64,000 nt of DNA from Flavobacterium phragmitis (GTDB lineage: Bacteria; Bacteroidota; Bacteroidia; Flavobacteriales; Flavobacteriaceae), in NCBI RefSeq assembly GCF_900112575.1, contig NZ_FOMH01000005.1:335993-399992 (forward strand), in the 5' to 3' direction. A model generated the notes under the pieces. It saw only the letters and a list, made by a program, of their open reading frames with translations. It was not told where the DNA came from and ran no database searches. Below, piece after piece: positions 53,317-62,313 of this stretch. Numbering within the stretch: the stretch's first letter is position 1; the number at the start of each line of letters is the position of its first letter. The position numbers and the translations under genes are program-made.

Positions 53317-56300
53317 TTACTTTCCAGCTTTCGACTTACTTATGGATGAGATATAATGGATACTTTCTTCGTCTTCAGGATCTAAAGAAACAGATTGTGT
53401 CGTTGTTTTTTCTTGTGCCCACGCAAATATCTGCGGAAGGATTAATAATACGGCAAAAGTAGAAAATAATAATCCGCCGATAACCGCTCTTCCTAACGGA
53501 GAAACCTGATCGCCTCCTTCGCCGTGTCCAATTGCCATTGGCAACATACCCGCAATCATCGCAACCGAAGTCATGATAATTGGACGAAGACGCAGTGCCG
53601 CTGCTTCTCTGGCAGATTCTAAGGCGTTTCCGTTTATTTTTCGAAGCTGTTCGGCATTCGTAACCAATAAAACGGCATTGGCAATCGAAACCCCAACCGA
53701 CATGATGATTCCCATATACGATTGTAAGTTAAGCGTAGAACCTGTAATCGTAAGCATTAATAAGGCTCCTAAAACTACTGCAGGAACGGTTGTTAAAATA
53801 ACCAGCGAAACTTTGAACGACTGGAAATTAGCAGCCAACATTAAGAAGATTACAAATATAGCAACCAATAATCCAGATTGTAAACTGCTTAATGTTTCTG
53901 TCAGTACAGTACTTAATCCAATAGGCGTTATGAACAAACCACGAGGCAACTCGCCTAATGAACTAATCGTTTTGCCAACATCTTTTGTAGCCGTTCCTAA
54001 ATCGGTCTGGTTAATGTTGGCCGTAACCGTAATGTATGGCATGGCTCCTAAATTGTCATTTTCACCACTTACGTAAGTTGGCGTAATTTTAGCAACGTCA
54101 CTTAAAACAGGACGAATAGAGTTTCTAAGAACTGGAATTTCTCCAAGATCGGTTTTGCTTTTCATTTTGTTCAAAGGCACTTGTACCTGAACGTTGTATG
54201 ATAATCCCGCTCTTTCATCAACCCACGTATTTTTTTCGGTGTAACGAGAAGATGAAGTTGAAGCTACAAGCGAACGTGAAATATCATTCATATCCACTCC
54301 CAATTCGGCAGCACGGGTTCTGTCAATATCAATATTCATAGCCGGATAATGAATTGGCTGACCAATCTGCACGTCTCTGAAATACGAAATCGCTTTTAGT
54401 TTTTCTACGATTTGAGTAGCGTACAATTCGTTACGTTTTTTATCTTTTCCTGCTACTCGAATTTCGATTGGAGTAGGAGAACCTTGGCTTAACACTTTAT
54501 CCGTTAATTCGATTGGCTCAAAAGATAGTTTCGTGTCCGGCAATACTTTTTTAAGCCTTGCTCTAAAGTCATCTTTAAAGTCATCCATATCCAAATGAAT
54601 GTCTTTTAAACTCACCTGAAATACCGCTTCGTGAGAACCTGCCATGAAAAGGTAAATTGGGTTGATGGAGAATAAAGACGGGTGCTGACCCACATATACA
54701 GATGAAATTCCGATATGTTCTTTACCTACCATTTTTTCCAGTTCTTTTAAAACAATAATGGCTTGTTCTTCTGTTCTTTCCAGACGCGTTCCGTCAGGAG
54801 CACGCATTCTCAGTTGAAATTGACTGGAATTGGTTTTTGGGAATACGTCTTTTCCAATAAAATTAATTAATAAAACCGCTAAAGATATAGCTGAAACCAA
54901 ATAGACAACAGTCGTAATTTTTTTATGCACAAATAAACGGTCTAAAGTTCGCATGAAACGTATTTTGAAACGCTCAAAACCGCTTACTTTTCCATCTAGA
55001 TTGGTATCTTCTCTTTCTACATATCCTTTTTTCTGCGTAATCAGATTTTGTTCGGATTCTGGTGTTAAACCACAATCGTTAAATTCTGCTTCGTCATCTG
55101 TAATTTCAGGGCCATGTTCGTGTTTGGCATGTCCTTTCATCATCCAGTTTGCCATTACAGGAACGAATGTCTGCGAAAGTAGGAATGAAATTACCATTGA
55201 AAATCCAATTGCTAAAGCCAGCGGCAAAAACAAAGCTCCCGGAATACCCACCATGGTAAACGCTGGCGCAAATACAGCCAAAATACAAAGTAAGATTAAT
55301 AATTTAGGCAAAGCAATTTCCTGACAGGCATCCCAAATAGCAAGCGCTTTTGGTTTTCCCATATCAAGATGCTGGTGAATGTTTTCGATGGTTACGGTAC
55401 TTTCGTCCACCAGAATACCAATAGCCAAAGCCAATCCTGATAATGACATTAAGTTGATCGTCTGTCCGAATAATTTCAGGAATAAAACTCCAGAAATAAC
55501 CGAAATTGGAATCGTCATAATTACAATCAAAGCCGCACGACGGTCGCCTAAGAATAATAAAACCATTAATCCTGTTAGAACCGCACCGATAATTCCTTCT
55601 GTAATCAAACTTTTAACAGAGTTGATTACATAAACCGACTGGTCAAATTCATACGATAATTTCACGTCTTCCGGTAAAGTACTCTGAATTTTAGGAAGTT
55701 CTTTTTTCAATTTCTGAACCACATCCCAAGTCGAAGCATCTCCCGCTTTTGCAATACTAATGTAAACCGAACGTTTTCCGTTTACCAAAGCATAACCCGC
55801 TGTAATATCGGCACCGTCTTTTACGGTTGCCACGTCACCTAATTTTAAGTTTTGAACACCGCCTTTGAAAATTGGAATCTGCTCAAAATCTTTAACTTCT
55901 TTAATGGTATTGTTAGTTGGCGTAATATAATTGATATCGCCCATTCTCATATTTCCAGAAGGAGCCGTTTGGTTGTTCAAACGAATCGCTTCTACAATCT
56001 GATCCGGTGTCATATTATGTGAACGCAGTAAATCCGGATCTACGTTAACCTCAATAGTTCTTGGGCTTCCGCCAAAGGGAGCCGGAGATAATAAACCGGG
56101 AATTGCAGTAAACGAAGCACGAACATACACGTTGGCTAAATCCTGTAATTCGTTATTAGAACGTACTTTACTGCTTAAAACCAATTGCCCGATTGGAAGT
56201 GAAGAGGCGTCAAAACGAATGATAAACGGAGGCTGTGTTCCCGGAGGAAAAGCTGCTTGGATTCTGTTTGAAAGCGCACTTAACTCGGCAGCTGCCTGAG

Positions 56301-56604
56301 CCATGTTGGTTCCTTCATAATAGGTTAATTTCATAATCATTAACCCCTGAATATTTTTGGTTTCTACGGATTTGATACCGTTAGAAAAAGGTAAAACATT
56401 TACGTAGTTTTTGGCAAAGTAAGCTTCCATCTGGTCTGGTGTATACCCTCCAAACGGATGCGCAATATAGATAACCGGCAAATTCATTTTTGGTAAAATA
56501 TCTACCTTAATGTCTTTGATGGCACCGATTCCGAAGAAAAATAGACCCGCAACCAATACTAAAATGGAGATGGGTTTGCGGAGTGCAAAACGTATTAAAT
56601 TCAT
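53317..56604 (-). CDS. RND efflux pump with cytoplasmic EF-hand-like loop
   Basis: This 1095-residue pump has the family start RFALRKPISILVLVAGLFFF. The TM4 signature is ILVDESTVTIEN (Asp400, Glu401), as in many non-HAE1 pumps, so proton relay differs from AcrB. Between the two halves, in the cytoplasmic linker after TM6, lies a His-rich HAKHEHGPE and then a canonical EF-hand loop DTNLDGKVSGFE (residues 533-544, codons at 54973-55008). The linker is longer than in AcrB. The pump works with the MdtA-like adaptor and the TolC protein of this operon. Substrate unknown. Confidence 0.92.
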   Translation of the reverse strand: MNLIRFALRKPISILVLVAGLFFFGIGAIKDIKVDILPKMNLPVIYIAHPFGGYTPDQMEAYFAKNYVNVLPFSNGIKSVETKNIQGLMIMKLTYYEGTNMAQAAAELSALSNRIQAAFPPGTQPPFIIRFDASSLPIGQLVLSSKVRSNNELQDLANVYVRASFTAIPGLLSPAPFGGSPRTIEVNVDPDLLRSHNMTPDQIVEAIRLNNQTAPSGNMRMGDINYITPTNNTIKEVKDFEQIPIFKGGVQNLKLGDVATVKDGADITAGYALVNGKRSVYISIAKAGDASTWDVVQKLKKELPKIQSTLPEDVKLSYEFDQSVYVINSVKSLITEGIIGAVLTGLMVLLFLGDRRAALIVIMTIPISVISGVLFLKLFGQTINLMSLSGLALAIGILVDESTVTIENIHQHLDMGKPKALAIWDACQEIALPKLLILLCILAVFAPAFTMVGIPGALFLPLALAIGFSMVISFLLSQTFVPVMANWMMKGHAKHEHGPEITDDEAEFNDCGLTPESEQNLITQKKGYVEREDTNLDGKVSGFERFKIRFMRTLDRLFVHKKITTVVYLVSAISLAVLLINFIGKDVFPKTNSSQFQLRMRAPDGTRLERTEEQAIIVLKELEKMVGKEHIGISSVYVGQHPSLFSINPIYLFMAGSHEAVFQVSLKDIHLDMDDFKDDFRARLKKVLPDTKLSFEPIELTDKVLSQGSPTPIEIRVAGKDKKRNELYATQIVEKLKAISYFRDVQIGQPIHYPAMNIDIDRTRAAELGVDMNDISRSLVASTSSSRYTEKNTWVDERAGLSYNVQVQVPLNKMKSKTDLGEIPVLRNSIRPVLSDVAKITPTYVSGENDNLGAMPYITVTANINQTDLGTATKDVGKTISSLGELPRGLFITPIGLSTVLTETLSSLQSGLLVAIFVIFLMLAANFQSFKVSLVILTTVPAVVLGALLMLTITGSTLNLQSYMGIIMSVGVSIANAVLLVTNAEQLRKINGNALESAREAAALRLRPIIMTSVAMIAGMLPMAIGHGEGGDQVSPLGRAVIGGLLFSTFAVLLILPQIFAWAQEKTTTQSVSLDPEDEESIHYISSISKSKAGK

Positions 56605-56616
56605 TTGGATCTATAG

Positions 56617-58002
56617 TTAAAATTCATTTATAAATAAGTCAAAATTACCAGTCGCAGCAACTTTCAGTAAAAACGACTGCCATACATTGTTGTTGACAAT
56701 ATCACGGTCGATTTCGGCGCGGTTTAAAACATACATCGTTTGTGTTAAATCGGTTAAATCGGTTAAACCGTTTTTGTATAAAGTCGATTTTTGAAGGTAA
56801 GCTCTTTTAGCTGCATCAACTTGAATAGGTGCTTCGGCATAATTCTCCAAAGTAATTTTGATTTTATCTTCGGCAAAATTCAATTGCGATTTTAATTCTC
56901 TATCCGCTTGATTGTATTCTTCCTGTAATCCCTGAGAAACAAATTTCTGAGCCGTAACTTGTTTGTTTGCTCTAAAAGGCGTGGTTAAATTCCATGTAAT
57001 TCCAATTCCAATTAAATAATTGGTACGATCCGGATTTACGCCATCCCAGTAATTTCTGGTAAAGGCAGTCTGGTCTGTAGCATAAGACGAATCAAATCCT
57101 GAAGCTCTGGTTTGCAAAACACCAAAAGCACTCATGGTTGGATAATAAAATCTTTTATACAATTTAACCTGCTGATTACTGTAATCGATTTTCGTTTTAT
57201 AAAACTGCAATAAAGGGTGAAGACTGTCTGTAGCCGTTTCTTTGGTAACCAATTCTTTTGGAATCTGAGTTACAAAAAGCGTATCGGTAACAAAATCCTG
57301 CGGTGGAACGCCCATTAGATCCACTAATTTATTGTTTTGTTCTTTAACGAAATTCTTAGCAAGGTTTAAAGCGATTTTAGCTTTAGAAACTTCGGCTGTA
57401 GCCAATGTAGAATCGACTCCGGCCAATAATCCGTTTTTAACTCTCGCAACAGCTGTCTTTTTGAAAACTTCTGCGCGGTCTAGGTTCTTTTGCTGTGAAA
57501 TCAATAGTCTTTGGCTTGCCAATAAATTTAAATAAGCAGCCGAAATTTTGATTTCCTGCTGGAATTTTTCCTGTGCTAAATCTTTTTCTTTAGCCTGAAC
57601 ATCAATTTTAGATAAATTGATTTTTTCCTGTGTTTTTCCGAAAGTGAAAAAATCCCAGTTCATGTTGACTAAATAAAGTGCACCAAATGCCGAATTCCAG
57701 TTTTGTTGCGGAAGAGGCAAACCTGATGAAGCAACTCCTAAACCTCCAAATCCGTAAAGCGGTCCGTTTTGTCCGTTTACAGTTCCGTAATCCTGCTGTG
57801 CTGATAAATTCAAGTTTGGCAGATAATCACGACGAGATTGTTTGAGAGTTTCCTTTGATGCATTGGAGTAATTGTTTTTTGCTCGGATTGAACCGTAGTT
57901 TTCAAGCCCAGTTTTTACTGCTTCTTTTAAAGACAGGGTTTGAGAATAACCAATTGAGGCAAAAATCAATAAAAATAAAATGGTAATTTTTTTGAAATAC
58001 AT
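56617..58002 (-). CDS. TolC-family outer-membrane factor
   Basis: This protein has 461 residues from the ATG at 58002; a longer reading from 58071 lacks a signal peptide at its start. A signal peptide ends near IGYSQ, and there is no lipobox. The two TolC domains with NLSAQQDYGTVNGQN, KNGLLAGVDSTLATAEVSKA and NGLTDLTDLTQTMYVLNRAE are clear. It is first in the third efflux operon, divergent from the LytS gene. Confidence 0.92.
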   Translation of the reverse strand: MYFKKITILFLLIFASIGYSQTLSLKEAVKTGLENYGSIRAKNNYSNASKETLKQSRRDYLPNLNLSAQQDYGTVNGQNGPLYGFGGLGVASSGLPLPQQNWNSAFGALYLVNMNWDFFTFGKTQEKINLSKIDVQAKEKDLAQEKFQQEIKISAAYLNLLASQRLLISQQKNLDRAEVFKKTAVARVKNGLLAGVDSTLATAEVSKAKIALNLAKNFVKEQNNKLVDLMGVPPQDFVTDTLFVTQIPKELVTKETATDSLHPLLQFYKTKIDYSNQQVKLYKRFYYPTMSAFGVLQTRASGFDSSYATDQTAFTRNYWDGVNPDRTNYLIGIGITWNLTTPFRANKQVTAQKFVSQGLQEEYNQADRELKSQLNFAEDKIKITLENYAEAPIQVDAAKRAYLQKSTLYKNGLTDLTDLTQTMYVLNRAEIDRDIVNNNVWQSFLLKVAATGNFDLFINEF

Positions 58003-58094
58003 AAACTCAAGGTGTGATATAAAATGTTTTTGATGAAACAAATTTATTTCTCTTGTCCTGATAAAAGTCATGTTAAGTGATGTACTGCACTAGT

Positions 58095-58119
58095 AAATGA
58101 CGAATTGAATTGGTCATTT
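58095..58119. promoter_or_regulatory. Inverted repeat in the divergent TolC / LytS region
   Basis: Arms AAATGAC (58095-58101) and GTCATTT (58113-58119) with an 11-base spacer lie between the two divergent genes, 82 bases before the LytS-like ATG. It is a candidate site for the LytTR regulator or another protein. Confidence 0.4.
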
Positions 58120-58176
58120 TTTGAAAAAAATAATTAAATATTTGTTCGTACTTTGTAAACTATTTCACAATTAAGA

Positions 58177-59214
58177 ATGAACAAAAAGATTGATAACATA
58201 TTGGATAACAAATGGTGGCAGGAGGTTGCCGTTGTCCTTTTTTCATTTACAATTTATACCCTTAAGAATGACTGGATGCTCTTTAGTTCCTTCGTTTCTA
58301 TTTTGATGGGGATATTTTTTTATTGCATTCTCTACATGCATGCCCAATTTAACCGCTTTTTTTTACTTCCAATTTTATTCAAAGCCAATAAACCTTTCAC
58401 TTATATTATCCTGACGCTTTTTGGAGTTTTTCTTTTTTCGGTCATTTTGTATGAAATTACCATGCTGGATATGTTTGCCAACTGGAATTTGTACCAAAAC
58501 TCACACCAGAGAAGCTATTTGTACCAATTGGCGAGTGTTTTAGGAACTTTGGTCTGCATTCTTAGTCCGATTATTGTTTTTAAGTTTTATCGTATTCACA
58601 GAAAACAAACCGATGCGGCTTTATTGTTCAATCAAATGCAATTGAATTCATTGAAAGGACAATTAAATCCGCATTTTTTGTTTAATACTTTTAATACCCT
58701 TTACGGAATCAGCCTGCAGTTTCCAGATAGAACGCCCGATTTAATTATGAAGGTTTCGCAATTAATGCGTTATCAATTGGAAAGCAACAGCAAACAATGT
58801 GTATCTTTAGAAGATGAACTGGAGTTTATAAACAGTTATGTACAGTTGGAAAAGGAACGTGTTGGTTATAGATGCGATATTACTTTTGAAAATAAAGTTG
58901 ATAACGAATACACGTATAAAATTTCTCCAATGCTATTAATTGCATTTATTGAAAATGCATTTAAACACGGAACCTGTGCTATTGAAAAGTGTTTTGTGAA
59001 AATTACAATTTCAGTAGAAAACGGATTGCTGCATCTTCATGTGACCAATTCAATTCCGAAGAAAAATGATGTTGTTTCTACCAAAATTGGTTTAAAAAAT
59101 ACTATTGAACGTCTGAATTTAATCTATGGAAAAGACTATAAATTAGATATAAAAGACGATAGACAGACTTATATTGTAGATTTGGAAATACAACTTAAAA
59201 AGTTTGTAGGATGA
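58177..59214 (+). CDS. LytS-type sensor histidine kinase
   Basis: This 345-residue kinase has four membrane helices (residues ~18-34, 36-55, 74-95 and 118-137) with little periplasmic sequence. The His_kinase domain follows with phospho-acceptor His166 in GQLNPHFLFNTFNTLYG and an ATPase domain with IAFIENAFKHG. The signal probably comes from within or near the membrane. It overlaps the LytTR gene by four bases and is divergent from the third RND operon. Confidence 0.92.
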   Translation: MNKKIDNILDNKWWQEVAVVLFSFTIYTLKNDWMLFSSFVSILMGIFFYCILYMHAQFNRFFLLPILFKANKPFTYIILTLFGVFLFSVILYEITMLDMFANWNLYQNSHQRSYLYQLASVLGTLVCILSPIIVFKFYRIHRKQTDAALLFNQMQLNSLKGQLNPHFLFNTFNTLYGISLQFPDRTPDLIMKVSQLMRYQLESNSKQCVSLEDELEFINSYVQLEKERVGYRCDITFENKVDNEYTYKISPMLLIAFIENAFKHGTCAIEKCFVKITISVENGLLHLHVTNSIPKKNDVVSTKIGLKNTIERLNLIYGKDYKLDIKDDRQTYIVDLEIQLKKFVG

Positions 59215-59915
59215 GAGAAACCAAAAAGTGTATCATTGTAGATGACGAACCCGCCGCGCATTATGTTCTGGCTAATTATATAAAGCAGAATCCGCAGTTA
59301 GAATTGGTTTTTCAAGGATATAATGGCATTGAAGCGATGAATTATCTCAGAGAGAATCCAGTCGATTTAATGTTTTTGGACATCAATATGCCTGAGATTT
59401 CAGGTATGGAACTGCTTAAAATCCTGCCGACACATCCTAAAACTATTTTAACAACTGCTTATTCTGAATTTGCTCTCGAAAGCTACGATTATGGCGTAAT
59501 TGATTATCTTTTAAAACCCATTTATTTTCCAAGATTTTTAAAAGCAATTGACCGCTTTTTTGCAACGGAAAATGTCAAGAAAGTGGAAGAAGCGACAATA
59601 AATGCTGTAAGTGTAAAAGTAGACGGTTATTTTATCGAAATAGAATTAGAACAGTTATTGTTTGCTCAGAGCTTTGGAAATTATGTTAAGCTCCACACAA
59701 CAAAACGAACATATTTGGCTTCGATTACTACAACAGAATTTGAAAAATGCCTTCCGGAAAAGAATTTTATGCGTATTCATAAATCTTACATTGTAGCATT
59801 GGACAAAATTGATGCTACAGAAAAAGATTTTGTGGTGATTAAAAATGAAAGAATTCCAATTGGAATCACTTATAAAAGAGAATTAACCGATAGATTGAAA
59901 AAGTTAGAATTGTGA
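59211..59915 (+). CDS. LytTR-family response regulator
   Basis: This 234-residue regulator has a receiver domain with Asp57 in VDLMFLDINMPEISG and a C-terminal LytTR DNA-binding domain (about 130-232) with FAQSFGNYVKLHT and MRIHKSYIVALDKI. It is coupled to the upstream kinase by an ATGA overlap. Likely targets are the divergent efflux operon and perhaps the PepSY-like genes downstream. Confidence 0.93.
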   Translation: MRETKKCIIVDDEPAAHYVLANYIKQNPQLELVFQGYNGIEAMNYLRENPVDLMFLDINMPEISGMELLKILPTHPKTILTTAYSEFALESYDYGVIDYLLKPIYFPRFLKAIDRFFATENVKKVEEATINAVSVKVDGYFIEIELEQLLFAQSFGNYVKLHTTKRTYLASITTTEFEKCLPEKNFMRIHKSYIVALDKIDATEKDFVVIKNERIPIGITYKRELTDRLKKLEL

Positions 59916-59982
59916 TTGTAACTTAATCTAATGATTTGATTTTTAGTGTTAAAAAACGTTCTCAAAAATTTTGTTTCCTTCA

Positions 59983-60012
59983 TTTGTACTTCATTAAAAA
60001 GTAGTACTTTTA
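59983..60012 (+). promoter_or_regulatory. Promoter of the first PepSY-like gene
   Basis: TTTG (59983-59986), an 18-base spacer and TACTTTTA (60005-60012) fit the Bacteroidota promoter model. It lies 36 bases before the ATG at 60049. Confidence 0.6.
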
Positions 60013-60048
60013 ATACGTTGTTTGAAGTTTAATTTTAAAAATGAAACC

Positions 60049-60522
60049 ATGAAAAACGTGTTTTTGATTTTTACATTTTTATGCAGCAGTTTTTTAATTG
60101 CCCAAGAAGGAACAAACATGAAAAAGGTAATAACACCGCCAGAACAGGTGAGACTTGCTTTTGAAAAAGAATATCCAGGAAAAGTGCCGGTTTGGGCTGA
60201 AGAATATGTGGGAGATGATAATGATGAAGTTCGTTATGAAGCCCGATACAATGTGGACAGTAAAACGAAAGCATTGGCAATCTATGATAATTTGGGAAAT
60301 ATGAAAGCTTATGAACTACAGATTCCCTTAAGTCAGTTACCGGCTAAAGCGCAGGCTTATTTAAAGAAAAATTATCCAGCTAAGGCAATTCGCGAAATAG
60401 CTGTTGTAGTAGATTATAATAAGATTACCACTTATGAAGTTGGAATAACAAAAGAGGACAAATTTTATGATATTCAGTTTGATAAAGATGGTGGCTTTAA
60501 CGTGATTATCGAAAAAAATTAA
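60049..60522 (+). CDS. Secreted PepSY-like protein 1
   Basis: This protein has 157 residues from the ATG at 60049; a start at 60022 adds nine residues before the signal peptide. The signal peptide ends near FLIAQEG. The body holds two related ~60-residue units: PPEQVRLAFEKEYPGKVPVWAEEY and LPAKAQAYLKKNYPAKAIREI, the pattern of PepSY-like (DUF2874) periplasmic proteins. Function unknown. A similar gene follows. Confidence 0.85.
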   Translation: MKNVFLIFTFLCSSFLIAQEGTNMKKVITPPEQVRLAFEKEYPGKVPVWAEEYVGDDNDEVRYEARYNVDSKTKALAIYDNLGNMKAYELQIPLSQLPAKAQAYLKKNYPAKAIREIAVVVDYNKITTYEVGITKEDKFYDIQFDKDGGFNVIIEKN

Positions 60523-60554
60523 AAAAAAAATGTAAGAAAATGCTTTGTTTTTAA

Positions 60555-60562
60555 TAGATTTG
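60555..60562 (+). promoter_or_regulatory. -7 element of the second PepSY-like gene
   Basis: TAGATTTG is a perfect TAnnTTTG ending 23 bases before the ATG. No good TTTG exists at -33. Confidence 0.6.
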
Positions 60563-60585
60563 CGCTTATTTTTGAAACTTTAAAT

Positions 60586-61041
60586 ATGAGAATATTCATT
60601 CTGTTTGCGTTTTTTATTTACAGTAATTTTATAATAGGCCAAGGAGCAAGTCTGATTCCTCCGGATTATGTGATTAATGCTTTTGAAAAACAATATCCTA
60701 AGAAGAAAGCAGTTTGGGAAATTGAATACGGTGAAAAAAATGATGATTTAACTTTTATCGCAAAATTTACTAAGGCTCCTAAAACAATAGCTTTTGCTTA
60801 TTATGATCAAAATGGAGTTTTTAAAGTTTGTAAAGTGCAGATGCCATCGATCAAACTAGGTAAAAAAATCCAGACATATTTAAAAGCTAATTATTCGGTT
60901 AAATCTGTAAAAGAGGTGTTTTCTGTAATTGATTATTCAAATATAAAGAGCTTTGAAGTGGGAGTAATTAAAGATTCAAAGTCCTATAATTTAATTTTTG
61001 ATCAGGATGGTGAATTCCTCAAGAGGATCCGAATAAGATAA
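60586..61041 (+). CDS. Secreted PepSY-like protein 2
   Basis: A 151-residue paralogue of the preceding protein: signal peptide ending near FIIGQG, then PPDYVINAFEKQYPKKKAVWEIEYG and GKKIQTYLKANYSVKSVKEV. The pair arose by tandem duplication. It may share the first promoter in addition to its own. Confidence 0.85.
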   Translation: MRIFILFAFFIYSNFIIGQGASLIPPDYVINAFEKQYPKKKAVWEIEYGEKNDDLTFIAKFTKAPKTIAFAYYDQNGVFKVCKVQMPSIKLGKKIQTYLKANYSVKSVKEVFSVIDYSNIKSFEVGVIKDSKSYNLIFDQDGEFLKRIRIR

Positions 61042-61077
61042 AAACGGCTTACTAATTCAAATTATATTTGAAACGAC

Positions 61078-61110
61078 AAACCCGATAAGTTTTTATGGCT
61101 TATCGGGTTT
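61078..61110 (+). terminator. Intrinsic terminator after the PepSY-like pair
   Basis: Arms AAACCCGATAAG and CTTATCGGGTTT (12 bp), then TGTTTTTTTTT. It lies 37 bases after the stop codon. Confidence 0.92.
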
Positions 61111-61129
61111 TGTTTTTTTTTGGGGGAAG

Positions 61130-61206
61130 TTAAGGGTTAAGGGTTAAGGGTTAAGGGTTAAGGGTTAAGGGTTAAGGGTTAAGGGTTAAGGGTTAAGGGT
61201 TAAGGG
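61130..61206. repeat. Heptanucleotide tandem repeat TTAAGGG
   Basis: Eleven perfect units of TTAAGGG. The flank contains degenerate complements (AACTCTTAACTTCTAACCC) that could fold back on the array. Likely variable in length. Confidence 0.92.
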
Positions 61207-61257
61207 TTGTTGATTAACTTACAACTCTTAACTCTTAACTTCTAACCCATAACTTAA

Positions 61258-62022
61258 TTAAAGCATCATGCCACCAGAAGCTTCAATTCTTTGAGCGTTT
61301 ATCCAACGGGCATCTTCAGTACATAAGAAAGCAACAACACCACCAATATCGTCTGGCAAACCAACTCTTCCTAAAGCGGTTACAGAAGCAATTTGCTGGT
61401 TCATTTGCTCATTATCACGAACAACTCCGCCACCGAAATCAGTTTCAATTGCTCCCGGAGCAACAATATTCACTCTGATTTTTCTGGCTCCTAATTCTTT
61501 TGCCTGATATTTAGTCAAAGTTTCCATTGCGCCTTTCATAGAAGCATAAGCAGCGTAACCAGGAAAAGAGAATCTGGCTAATCCAGTTGAAATGTTTACA
61601 ATTCCGCCACCATCATTCATTACGTTTAATCCTTTTTGTGTTAAGAAAAATGGGCCTTTAAACTGAATATTTGTCAATTGATCAAATTCAGCTTCAGTAG
61701 TTCCAATGAAAGAATTATGAATACCAATTCCCGCATTGTTTACCAAAAAGTCGAATTTGTCAGTATTGAAAGTACTTTTTAGAGTTGTTTTTACTTCTTC
61801 AAAAAAAGCATCAAATGTTGCTGATTCAGCTACATTTAATTGTAATGCGACCGCTTTTTGACCTAAGTTTTCGATTTCTTTTACCACCAAATCAGCTTCT
61901 TCTTTTTTGCTGTTGTAAGTAATAATTAGATCAATTCCTTTTTTCGCAATCGCAGTTGCCATATTTTTTCCTAAACCTCTGCTACCGCCTGTAACTAGAG
62001 CTATTTTTGTATTTACTGCCAT
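61258..62022 (-). CDS. Short-chain dehydrogenase/reductase
   Basis: This 254-residue SDR enzyme has the cofactor motif TGGSRGLG (residues ~11-18), NNAG near 93 and the catalytic YAASMKG with Tyr and Lys. A preceding Ser in VNISTGLARF completes the triad. The final ASGGMML is typical of classical SDRs. It is NAD(P)-dependent; substrate unknown. It is separated from the second SDR by two repeat elements. Confidence 0.9.
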   Translation of the reverse strand: MAVNTKIALVTGGSRGLGKNMATAIAKKGIDLIITYNSKKEEADLVVKEIENLGQKAVALQLNVAESATFDAFFEEVKTTLKSTFNTDKFDFLVNNAGIGIHNSFIGTTEAEFDQLTNIQFKGPFFLTQKGLNVMNDGGGIVNISTGLARFSFPGYAAYASMKGAMETLTKYQAKELGARKIRVNIVAPGAIETDFGGGVVRDNEQMNQQIASVTALGRVGLPDDIGGVVAFLCTEDARWINAQRIEASGGMML

Positions 62023-62032
62023 ATTATTTAAT

Positions 62033-62110
62033 GTTTGTTGTTTATAGTTTGTTGTTTAATGTTTATTGTTTATTGTTTGTTGTTTGTTGTTTGTTGTTTG
62101 TTGTTTGTTG
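62033..62110. repeat. Heptanucleotide tandem repeat GTTTGTT
   Basis: About eleven units with variants GTTTATT and GTTTAAT at the left side and perfect GTTTGTT at the right side. It ends at a GTCAGTCTGAGCGAAGTCGA word (62110-62129), a REP-like remnant. Confidence 0.85.
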
Positions 62111-62152
62111 TCAGTCTGAGCGAAGTCGAAGACATTTAGTACGATTATTTTT

Positions 62153-62289
62153 TAAACACATAGAAACATAGATTTTTGTTCTCTATTAAAGATTATAGAA
62201 AGAAACTTGTTTCTAACACATAACCTATGTGTATTTATGTGAGTAAAACGCCTTTATAGACAAAGCAAAACTATGTTTCTATGTGTTTA
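62153..62289. repeat. ACACATAGAAACATAG element, copy 3 (inverted)
   Basis: About 137 bases. The reverse complement matches the copies at 21458 and 53156 through the whole length (AAAGGCGTTTTACTCAC then ACACATAGGTTATGTGTTAG). Ends are TAAACACATAGAAACATAG and CTATGTTTCTATGTGTTTA. It lies between two co-directional SDR genes. Confidence 0.8.
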
Positions 62290-62313
62290 AAATTAAAAGT
62301 TAATGATTAAGAA

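Noticed and set aside
61130..61206. TTAAGGG repeats as telomere-like sequence
   Set aside because: Internal position, only eleven units, and another heptamer array of different sequence nearby points to slippage.
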